Assembly (NCBI RefSeq): GCF_963678635.1
Contig: NC_087069.1
Coordinates: 8,134,633-8,194,632 of the forward strand
Source of the DNA: Symsagittifera roscoffensis
Lineage: Eukaryota; Xenacoelomorpha; Acoela; Convolutidae
DNA length: 60,000 bases
Reading direction: 5' to 3'
Part shown: piece after piece, positions 26,694 through 34,550 of the stretch
Position numbering within the stretch: position 1 is the first letter of the stretch
Layout: each line of letters starts with the position of its first letter
The notes under the pieces: generated by a model
What the model was told of the DNA's origin: nothing
The model's input: the letters and a program-made list of their open reading frames with translations, nothing else
The model's database searches: none
Program-made: the position numbers and the translations under genes

Positions 26694-27901
26694 CTTTTTG
26701 CTTGAGAAAATGATGATTTTTTTTATATCACTTTGATATAAAAAGTCGCAATGTTTTGCACGGTTCTAGAAATGAGAATTTTCTTTGTACATTTATTGGT
26801 TCCTAAATAGTTCTCGGAGAACTAAGTGTCTTCTCCCCCGTTCCTACTTTTCATGTACACTTCGTGTTTGGTCTAGTAATAAAACACGTGTCATGTGTGT
26901 CTAAGATCTGCGGATAGAGATCCGGCTGGACCTTGTTTTTTTATCGGGTTTTGAAATTTTTCTCACTTTTTTCAGCTCATGAACGTATACCCACGTCAGT
27001 TCTGCGTAGTTACCGCTTGGTAAGTTTTGTGTTTGCGCTAATATAACGCTAAGTTGTTTGTTTCGAATTTATTCATCAAATTGAACATCAATCCGCTTCG
27101 ACTCTTTGTTCAATTGATTGAGTGGTGCGTACTTGCATCCAAAGGAAGTTTTTATTGCGCCGTCTCGTCTAAGTCGGTCATTGAAACCAGTTGACACTCT
27201 AAGGCTTTAGTTGACACTCGTTTTGGTGAATTACCGTAGTGGCGGCGTCTGTTTTTGTCTTTTCATTATCTCGAAAAGAAAGGTTGATTTTGATTTCATT
27301 GATAAAGATATATGCCATTGATATAAATGATTATATAGAGCTAAATTTTGATAAATAGAGCTAAATGTCTGTAATAACGTGACTTTAAAATTCATTCTAA
27401 TTTTGCCTAAAAATCCTGGACAATTTTGATCTTGTATTTTATTTTTTTGTGGTGGTATCTATTTTTGCGTTGAAAAATTGACCGTATATATGGCATGGCT
27501 TCCTCTGTCGAGTAACTGGAATGGACCTTTGCTATGAACCTCACTGAGTCATGGATTGATAAGAGGAGGAGTTTCTGTCAATATGTCAATTACCATCTTT
27601 GTTCTGGTACTCGAAAATCATAATAACAATTCAGATCATAAGCTTTTTAGCAACAAATAAGTTACTGCAAATACGGGCGCAATACTCCAAAAGCTCGTTG
27701 GCTCAAATCCGACTCACAGTAAAAGTTTGACTATCTTTAGGTTTATTTTTACTTTTCTTATTTCTGAAAGAAGTATTCGTTATTTCCTTATGCTGTATAT
27801 TCGGTTACCACACCTGGTTTAATTGATAATCTTCAATCGGTTTGAAAAGGTAATTGAATACCTGCTTAAATTAGCCGTGTACTCGGTTGATTAAAATCTG
27901 A
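26694..27901. other. No gene; hairpin, polyA-like signal, possible LTR remnant
   Basis: Directly after the gag fossil lies an 11-bp perfect hairpin (26,720-26,744, loop ctt). Further on, near 26,878-26,883, is an aataaa followed by a G/T-rich tail. This would suit a 3' LTR joined to the gag by an internal deletion, but no matching 5' LTR or TG...CA ends could be confirmed. The remainder up to 27,901 is probably 5' flank or 5' UTR of the LINE that follows; no ORF of note is present. Confidence 0.35.
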
Positions 27902-28618
27902 TTGATGCCTTTCTCACTTATTTCAGAACTGCCTGTCCTTACGAGAGCGCCAACTTGTTGTGGCATTTGTTCGGAGCGGGATTCAACCTCAGTTCTTACT
28001 GAGTGCTTTGTTTGCTCGCTGAAAGCTGTACATCTGTCTTGTGTGGGTGTATCAATGAATACCTCGTCGATTTATGGTACGATCACATGGGTATGTCCCG
28101 AATGCCACGAAACTGGCAAACTTGAGAGAAAGACAGACGAAATGGCGGTTCGGTTGTTTTCAATCGAAAAGAAACTCGAATCAATCGACACACTGACGAA
28201 ACTTGTGAACGATCTCCTTGAGAGCATGACAAATGATAATTGGGAGGCCTTGGTCATGGCTTTTCAAATGACCTCGCTACTTTTAATGCTTGTGTATCGT
28301 CCTCCTGCGACAAATTTTACTGTCTTCATTGAAGAATTCGCGAAAGTACTAGTCGAATATGCTTCGAATTATACGAACATTTTATGCTTAGCAGACTTCA
28401 ACGTCCACGCCGAGCTTGAAGCTGATTCGAGAGCACCACGACTTTTCTCTGTTATTTCTGGAGCCGGCCTTGAACAGCACCTACGTGAACCAACTCAAAT
28501 ATACGGTCATACATTAGATTTGATCATTTCAACTTATACACCTGCGAATATTTTTGTTGATCAAGAAAATGCAAGCGACCACAATTGCATTAATTTTAAT
28601 TACCTCACGGATACTTAA
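27902..28618 (+). pseudogene. LINE PHD finger fused to C-terminal endonuclease
   Basis: The 238-codon frame starts with a PHD-type zinc finger of C4HC3 pattern: CGIC (20-23), CFVC (35-38), His44, Cys47 and WVCPEC (63-68). A short coiled-coil-like stretch follows (about 74-110). From about residue 122 the text becomes the C-terminal half of an EEP endonuclease: VYRPP, then LADFNVHAE around 160, LDLIIS near 206 and the catalytic-type SDHN near 226. The N-terminal EEP motifs are absent, so about half a domain was deleted in frame. After the TAA at 28,616 the same frame continues (VVYRQWKK-like text) into the linker ORF. Confidence 0.8.
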
Positions 28619-28915
28619 GCTTCAGTCTCAAAGAAAACAGTTGTTTATAGACAGTGGAAGAAAATTACATTGGAAAGTTTGAGCAATAAATTCAAACTTC
28701 TGATCGACCAAAAAATGGCGTATCCCGGGAATTGCTGCGATTCATTTTCAACCTTGCTTACTTGTTTAGATGAAGTTGCCGACTCCTTGGCTCCCGAGAA
28801 AAAAGGCTTCTTTTCATTGCACACCTGCCCCTACTTCGATGATGAACTGAGAACAACAAAAAAGGAAAGAAGAAGAGCTGAGCAGCAATATCGCAAGTGT
28901 TTTTCCCCAAACTAG
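28619..28915 (+). pseudogene. LINE linker between endonuclease and RT
   Basis: This continues the frame of the upstream segment past its TAA. It ends in the motif CPYFDDELRTTKKERRRAEQ, which corresponds to the conserved P-W-(Y/F)-x-x-E-L-R-x-x-K-(R)-x-R-R segment that precedes the RT in CR1/L2/Rex-type LINEs. It is closed by TAG at 28,913. The next ~130 bp carry several stops before readable RT N-terminal text resumes. Confidence 0.7.
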
Positions 28916-29046
28916 CCTAGCCGAGTTTCGCGCCAAGTCGATGGAAATGAACACTATCTTACTTGATAAATAAAAAGTCTTTATGAAAGCATGATTCAAA
29001 ACTGAGAAATCAAGAACTTGACATCCTTTGTGGCAAAAAAGCTTCT

Positions 29047-30106
29047 TTGCTACCCACCGGTTTCAATGAAAAGTCTCTGGCGAATACTTTTAGCCAGTTT
29101 TTTGTGTCGAAAGTAGACAATCGTGTTGAAGCAATTTCTGCCACTTCAGTTCTTTTCAACCATCCAGTGCAAGAGCTTCAGCTTGAAGTTTTAGCAAGCG
29201 TCTCTGACTTGGAATTATCAAAAGCTTTGGACGATGTCACATACATGTCGTGTCCACTTCAGGTGGTACCAACGAAGCTTCTTAAGTCAATGAAATCTAT
29301 TCTCTTGCCGATACTGCTTTACCTATTTACCCTTTCTTTTACTTCTGGTACTTACCTGAAATGTTTGAAAACTGGTACAGTCATCCCACTACTCAAGAAA
29401 ACCAATATTGACCCTGAAGAGTTGTAGACCCGTCACCAACATTGGTTTTTTAACCCTGAAGAGTGCTAGACAAGTCACTACTTATTAACCCTGAAGAATT
29501 ATAGACTCGTCACCAGCATTCATTTTTTTAAGAAAGTTTTGGAGAAGCCTGTGGCTAAGCGTTTCACAACTTTTTTGGAAAATAACAATGCTTTCGATCC
29601 TTTTCAGTCTGCTTACAGAATCTTTCATTCAACAGAGACCGCGTTGTTGCGCATTACGAACGATGTCCTCTGTTCACTTGACAAGAAGAATACTATGGTT
29701 CTTATCGCTCTCGACTTGAGTGCTGCCTTTGAAACAGTAGATCATTCTAAACTGTGTGACGTACTCGAGAATAGGTTCGGAGTAAAAAAGGCTTTATCGT
29801 GTATCAAGTCGTACCTAAGTGACCGCACGCACCGTGTTTTTATCAATGGCGTGTCTTCTGATTATATCTGAAAGTAGGCGGAAAGTAGGCGTTCCACAGG
29901 GTTCTGTACTCTGGCCGTTATTGTTCTTTAATTATCTCATTCCGTTGCGTGATATTCTGAATGAAATTGATGTTGACTATCGCATTTACGCAGATGACAG
30001 TACACTTTATTTTACTACTGACAACGTTGAAGCGGGGACTATGAAAGCACAGCAAGTGGTATATAGAATGAAAGCACAGCAAGTGGTATATAGAGTTGAA
30101 GAGTGA
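29047..30106 (+). pseudogene. LINE reverse transcriptase core, frameshifted
   Basis: Three pieces cover the RT. 29,047-29,427 has the N-terminal segment (PLQVVPTKLLKS, then GTVIPLLKKTN). 29,539-29,871 has finger/palm text (FQSAYR, then catalytic motif A LDLSAAFETVDH). 29,872-30,106 has GVPQGSVLWPLLF (motif B) and YRIYADDSTLYF (motif C, YADD intact). The first break coincides with three diverged copies of a 28-bp block (29,411, 29,453, 29,488). The second coincides with an 11-bp tandem duplication (gaaagtaggcg at 29,870 and 29,881). A 27-bp tandem duplication lies at 30,041-30,094. Motif A carries E in place of the usual D after F, but the first Asp of LDLS is kept. Confidence 0.85.
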
Positions 30107-30848
30107 TTTTCTAGCATGAATCTCAAAATGAATGAAGACAAAACCGAATTCTTGTTTGTCCGTTCAAGAAGTAGAATCACAATTCCTGATCAAGTTGTTT
30201 TTAGCGAACGAGTACTTCGATGTGGTGACTCACTTCCGTAGTCTTGGGTTTGTTCTCGACCAGTTTTTTACTTTTGAAAAACAAATTAACTTGATCTGTG
30301 CATTATGTCATTATCAACTGAGACCGATTTCATCACTTTCACGGCATTTAGGATTCGATTTTACTCGCAGCCTTGTTATCTCTCTAGTTTTATCTTGTTT
30401 AGACTATTGTAATTCTCTGTATTGTGGGCTACCTTCAATTCTTCTTAATAAATTACAGCGATTTCAGAATCCGTGCGCTAGGCTTCTGTTCAAACTTAAT
30501 AGAAGAGTTGATGTTACGCTTAATTTGCACGAGTTGCACTGTCTCCTAGTTGGAGCGCGTATTAAATTCAAAGTGCTTATGTGCTTGTATTGTTTATTTT
30601 ATGCGGACAGAGTTCCCAACTATCTGTCAGATCTATTTTACAAAGGTTATTCTCATTCCTCTAGAAGAAGTGGTTTTCTCAATTTTGTACAGCCTTTTAT
30701 CAGAAATACTTTCGGCTGTCGGATGTTTTCTTACCATGGTGCTGTTTTATGAAACAAGGTACCCACCAGTGTTGAGCGAGCAGACAGTTTGATCGATTTC
30801 AAGAAACTTTTGAAAACTCACTTGTTCACCGACTATTTTTATACTTAG
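30107..30848 (+). pseudogene. LINE C-terminal domain
   Basis: Text typical of the C-terminus of CR1/L2-group LINEs is readable: MNEDKTEFLFVRS in one frame, then SLGFVLD, LDYCNSLYCGLP, LQRFQNPCARL and a final DSLIDFKKLLKTHLF. The ending before TAG at about 30,846-30,848 is in frame with the preceding 206-codon stretch. One TGA lies at about 30,750, where relatives have the Trp of an LWN motif. Confidence 0.75.
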
Positions 30849-31282
30849 CCACCGTCAACTTTGGAGCTTTGTAAAAGTTAAGAATTTTAATAATAATCAT
30901 AATAATTTCATTTTATAGAGCTGCTTTGTGTCGTTATCTCGCGAGTTTTTGCGTAGCAAAGCTTCGCGTCTGTGTAATTTTAATTATCAGATAAAACATT
31001 CATGCGTCTTTGAATTATCGGGGGTTTACACGCGCCTTACTCCTTGGAGCATTTTCGATGTATTTTCTATATAATCGGGCAGCAGTCCATTTTATGAGAT
31101 CATTAAAAAGTTGTTTTTGTCATTTACCAAAAGTTTTTCGTAGCTCTGTTGGTTGCCAATTGTGGATTTTCTTTTTTACATTTTGATTTAGATTGAATTC
31201 GAAAAAATAGTTAATCGGCCCTAGTAAAATCTTTTATATGACGAATAAACATGTTCATCAGGCATCAATACTCTTACAACAA
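30849..31282. other. LINE 3' tail and unique spacer; no gene seen
   Basis: The first ~60 bp are the LINE 3' UTR with its taa/ata-rich tail. The rest is AT-rich DNA without a convincing ORF, RNA gene or repeat. Confidence 0.5.
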
Positions 31283-31842
31283 TTAATGAACTTTTAATTG
31301 TTCTTCTGGAATACTAAAAGTGGGAGAATATCTTTGTAATGACTATTTATCCACGAGGGAAAGGAGACCTCACCACGAGAAGCCGCTGTTGCCTCCCTGT
31401 TTAAGAACTACATCCGATGTTTTGGTTATTTTTCTTGGCTGGTTAATGTTGCCTCTCCCTCAACCAATGAGCACGGATCATGGTGGGCCTCGAACATCCG
31501 ACCTTCGATTGTGAGGTGGAGACCTAACCACTTCACCACCGCTCCCCTAAGCCAAAGCATGGACAATAAGATATTTCGTGAAACAAAATGGTTCAGGAAT
31601 ACAATATTTGAGTCAATTATAGTTTTGATTTTCGTATATGGCGGTTTCAGCTGGCTGACGTTTTACCCTAAGCATTTGTTGATTCCCCTCAATCGATCGA
31701 TTGTTGATTTCCCTCAATTGTTAGTTCCTATGAACTGATTTTGTGCTCCCGCAGATTTCCTATGAATTCCAAAGCTACTGTTTCAAATCTATCCGCTGTT
31801 TTTTGAAACCTCCTATTCCGGTTTTTCTTACTTGCGAATTGT
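31283..31842. repeat. SINE-containing block, copy A of tandem duplication
   Basis: This 560-bp block is repeated at 31,941-32,508. Shared markers include gggagaat plus ctttgtaatgactattta at the left, the tRNA-like head in the middle, caatcgat beside gattgttgatttccctcaat, and cttacttgcgaattgta at the right end. The copies differ by scattered substitutions and small deletions. The short ORFs inside (31,320-31,738) are not genes. Confidence 0.85.
31481..31546 (-). mobile_element. tRNA-derived SINE head
   Basis: Read on the minus strand this 66-bp stretch looks like a tRNA. It begins gggagcggtg, has an A-box-like tgaagtggttagg, an anticodon-arm-like cctcacaatcgaagg, a B-box-like gatgttcgaggcc, and ends in cca. 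The layout and several segments resemble tRNA-Val(CAC). The arms do not pair well enough for a working tRNA, so a SINE promoter head is the better reading. The downstream body on the minus strand would lie at lower coordinates, to about 31,283. Confidence 0.6.
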
Positions 31843-31940
31843 ATTAAAGAGAATATAAAGACTACGTTATACCCTATGAGCAATGAATTTTTAATTGTTC
31901 TTCCGGAGAATATAAAGACTACGTTATACCCTATGAGCAA
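31843..31940 (+). repeat. Two copies of an MRPL28 exon fragment at the duplication junction
   Basis: 31,843-31,883 is identical over 41 bp to MRPL28 coding positions 33,207-33,247. 31,906-31,940 repeats the last 35 of those bases. The two lie in a 57-bp tandem duplication whose other part (tgaatttttaattgttcttccg) belongs to the left end of the SINE block. The fragments contain no start or splice context and are not functional exons. Confidence 0.95.
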
Positions 31941-32508
31941 TGAATTTTTAATTGTTCTTCCGGAAAACTAAAATTGGGAGAATAGCTTTGTAATGACTAT
32001 TTATTCACGAGGGAAAGGACCAGCATACAAGATGTACAGCTCACCACGGGAAGCCGGTGTTATGTCCCTGTTTAAGAACTAAATCCTCCATTTTTTGGTT
32101 ATTTTTCTTGGCTGGTTAATGTTGCTTCACCCTCAAGCAACGAGCACGGAACATGGTGGGCCTCGAACATCCGACCTTTCTATTGTGAGGTGGAGACCTA
32201 CCACCGCTCCCCTGAGCCAAAGCATGCAAAATAAGATTTTCGTGAAACAAAATGGTTCAGGAATACAATATTTGAGTCAATTATAGTTTTGATATTCGTA
32301 TATGGCGGTTTCAACTGGCTGAAGTTTTACCCTAAGCAGTTGTTGATTCCCCTCAATCGATGGATTGTTGATTTCCCTCAATTGTTAATTCCTATGAACT
32401 GATTTTGTGCTCCCACAGAATTCCTATGAAGTCAAAAGGAACTGTTTCAAATCTATCCGCTGTTTTTCGAAACCCTTTATTCCGTTTTTTCTTACTTGCG
32501 AATTGTAT
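31941..32508. repeat. SINE-containing block, copy B
   Basis: This is the second copy of the 560-bp block at 31,283-31,842. It joins the unique MRPL28 5' flank at about 32,508, where copy A instead joins the MRPL28 exon fragment. Copy B has a short deletion inside the tRNA-like head. Confidence 0.85.
32154..32211 (-). mobile_element. tRNA-derived SINE head, second copy
   Basis: This is a minus-strand duplicate of the head at 31,481-31,546. It lacks about 8 bp of the A-box region (gaagtggt) and keeps the B-box-like atgttcgaggcc. Confidence 0.55.
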
Positions 32509-32591
32509 ACAGCGAGCTGAGTGGTAAATGAGACAAACAGAGAATTGGAAATCGTAGTTCTATTTTTTCCAGAAGTTTGAATGTTTTGACG

Positions 32592-33439
32592 ATGGGAATC
32601 CGCCCTTACTTGCCAATTCCAAGAAAGAGTTTATTCCGAACTTCGAGGTTTCCAGGTCCCTACGATCACTTCTTCGACGCCTTCGGAAACCCCGTGGAAG
32701 GGATATTTTCAAAACTGCCCAAATTTTACACAGACCTATTTAAACCCCGACCTCCGCCAAACCGAAATTGGGAAGTTCCCAGAAACCCAAATCATATAGT
32801 GCCTATAGGCGCAAATAAACCATGGATTGAGAAAACGTATAAACAGGCACTGTCACCTATCCCTGTTTTCTTTCCGAAAAGGTCCAGGAAAGAATTGTGG
32901 GGAGGCGAGGGTTTGATTTTTGGTTTCAGGCAACGCGACAGATATGAAAGACTTCATAGAACAATCTGGCACCCGAAATTAATGCACTGGACCTGTTACA
33001 GCGAAATTCTGGATCGAAATTTTGAAACGATAGTATCGGACACAACTTTGGATTTAATTGACAAAAACGAGGGATTTGATTTTTATATTCTGAAGACACC
33101 GCCACATGAGTTGCTGTCGGATTTCGCATTGACTATAAAAGGAGATATTCTAAAGGCTCTAGCGAAGGAATCTTATTGGCTGAACGATTCTAAACAGTTT
33201 GAATTCATTAAAGAGAATATAAAGACTACGTTATACCCTATGAGCAAGCTGAATGGTATGGTTTGAAGCCGGAAGAGGCTATTTTGAAGTATCAACTTTC
33301 TCAGAATTTTGACTTCAGACCTCTAAAAGAAGTTTTCGCTGACAAAGATGCAAATGGAGATTTGACAAGTGGAATAAATTATAATCAAATATTGATGAAA
33401 AACTATGATGCAAAGAAAGAGAATGCTAGTTTGGTTTAA
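32592..33439 (+). CDS. MRPL28: Mitochondrial ribosomal protein bL28m, with an apparent 1-nt frameshift
   Basis: Structural protein of the large mitochondrial ribosomal subunit. The frame from ATG 32,592 reads 224 codons to TGA 33,264. The diagnostic bL28m core is clear: IPVFFPKRSRKELWGGEG, YSEILDRNFE, LDLID and DFYILKTPPHELLS. The N-terminal ~50 residues are basic and aromatic-rich, as expected for an imported protein. The C-terminal homology (EWYGLKPEEA..., expected after the core) lies in a second frame from about 33,239 to TAA 33,437-33,439. A single-base deletion around ttataccctatg (33,231-33,240) therefore breaks the frame. The total, about 282 codons, is close to animal homologues. ttttttccag ending at 32,571 is an acceptor-like site 21 bp before the ATG. 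Alternatives to a true mutation are an assembly error or a polymorphism; a retrocopy is less likely given the neighbouring PQBP1 start. Confidence 0.88.
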
Positions 33440-33560
33440 AAATTTCGAAAGTTTTTCAGAGTTTAATTCCTTTAAATGCTTTCAGTTATTGCAAAAATGT
33501 GTGTAAATTCAAGTGATAAAATTATGCTGCATTGTAATCTGGCGAAAAATTGTACGTTAG

Positions 33561-33569
33561 GTTTTTTAG
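33561..33569 (+). promoter_or_regulatory. Acceptor-like site just 5' of PQBP1 ATG
   Basis: gttttttag ends 8 bp before the PQBP1 start codon and only 130 bp after the MRPL28 stop. No AATAAA is present between the genes. Such a polypyrimidine-AG could be a trans-splice acceptor or the 3' splice site of a 5'UTR intron. This is inference from spacing. Confidence 0.35.
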
Positions 33570-33577
33570 ATTAAGTT

Positions 33578-33648
33578 ATGCCTTTGCCGCCGGCACTTTT
33601 GGCCCGGCTGAAAAGACGTGAAATAGTTAACCAGCAAACCAAATATAA
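33578..33648 (+). CDS. PQBP1: PQBP1 exon 1 (N-terminus)
   Basis: ATG begins MPLPPALLARLKRREIVN, matching the conserved N-terminus of polyglutamine-binding protein 1 (human MPLPVALQTRLAKRGI). PQBP1 is a nuclear WW-domain protein that binds U5-15kD and acts in splicing and transcription. The best donor-like site is AA|GTAAAT after 33,648 (phase 2). A poorer one, AC|GTGAAA after 33,617, gives phase 1, which is what the exon at 38,863 needs. Either the weaker donor is used or a small additional exon lies in the 5.2-kb gap; I could not find one. The start lies only 138 bp after the MRPL28 stop. Confidence 0.82.
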
Positions 33649-34550
33649 GTAAATTTTTTTCTTAATTTTTGTCGAAGGTTTTCCGTGCTTTCAAGTTAGT
33701 CTCAGAGTCTATCAGAAATGTGTGATCAAACTTAACTTGTCCTTTACTATCCAACTAATGCTCCTCAATTTTACTGAAACGTTACTTTAATTGTTTTAGT
33801 TCAGAAAATAACAAAAGATATTAGAAAAAATAATACCTCCACCACTTTTTCGATTCAAAAATAACACGAATTTCTTTGTAACTCTTAATATGCAAGTAGG
33901 GGAGTTCGATATCGACACATTACGGTTGATTCCACTACTAGTCCTTGATCTTGGTTACACACGTGCAGCGTAGTGTATTGTTACGAAGAACTTTTTCATA
34001 GCATATGTTGTTTAACCTTAATGTAGTGCTAGGTCTTGTTTAAAAAAAAAACAGGTAATATGAAAGTATCTGGGATTTGTTTTTTGTTAAAAATAGTACC
34101 AATAGACAAACCGACTGCTCTTTTATGTGCATCAATGTTTGGCTAGTCTTTTCTCATTTTATCCCACGTTCTACGGCCTCGAAATTTTCAGCAGGGTGAT
34201 TTTTGACCTATTTTTTCCAAATTTTTTAATTTTCTCAATTATTAAATGCACAAATGTGAGATGAAGGCTTCAATCAAAAGAGCAAAAAGGTTCCATCAAA
34301 AGAGAAAATCATGGAGATCACCCCTTCTCAAACAGTTATTCCCTAACTTCGGTAGAAAAAAGGTATGGCTTCAAACAAGCCTATTTTGACATTTTGGTTA
34401 ATTTTTGAAAAATTCTCAAAAACTACCTTGCCAAATCGAAAGTACGGGTTTCACCGAAAGAAAAAAATCAGTATGGTGAATCTTCCATAACCAAGCGGCT
34501 ATGCCCTGCGTTTTGAAAAATATATGGCCGTAGAAAAAGTCCAATTTTTG

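Larger units (their letters stand above)
27902..30848 (+). mobile_element. Decayed CR1/L2-like non-LTR retrotransposon (LINE)
   Basis: In order along the plus strand the element shows a PHD finger, the C-terminal part of an exonuclease-endonuclease-phosphatase (EEP) domain, a basic linker, a reverse transcriptase and the conserved C-terminal region of CR1/L2-group LINEs. The coding capacity is split over all three frames by stops, indels and short tandem duplications. The N-terminal half of the EEP domain is missing, so the copy is dead. It ends with a TAG near 30,848 followed by a short 3' UTR with a taataataatcataataa tail at about 30,889-30,907, typical of a microsatellite-tailed LINE end. 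The orientation is the same as MRPL28 and PQBP1. Clade assignment is from domain content and motif recall. Confidence 0.85.

Noticed and set aside
26760-26945. 3' LTR of the gag element
   Set aside because: An aataaa and G/T-rich tail are present, but no second LTR, no terminal TG...CA and no polypurine tract could be shown; left as a possibility only.
27640-27725. tRNA or SINE head (ggctcaaatccgactc looks like a B box)
   Set aside because: No convincing A box at the right distance and no arm pairing.
31320-32286. ORFs over the SINE block as genes
   Set aside because: They exist in both duplicated copies with different frames and overlap the tRNA-like head on the opposite strand.
32592-33439. 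MRPL28 as a processed pseudogene
   Set aside because: It lacks introns and has one frameshift, but there is no polyA tail or target duplication and an acceptor-like site precedes the ATG, so a real gene with one defect is preferred.
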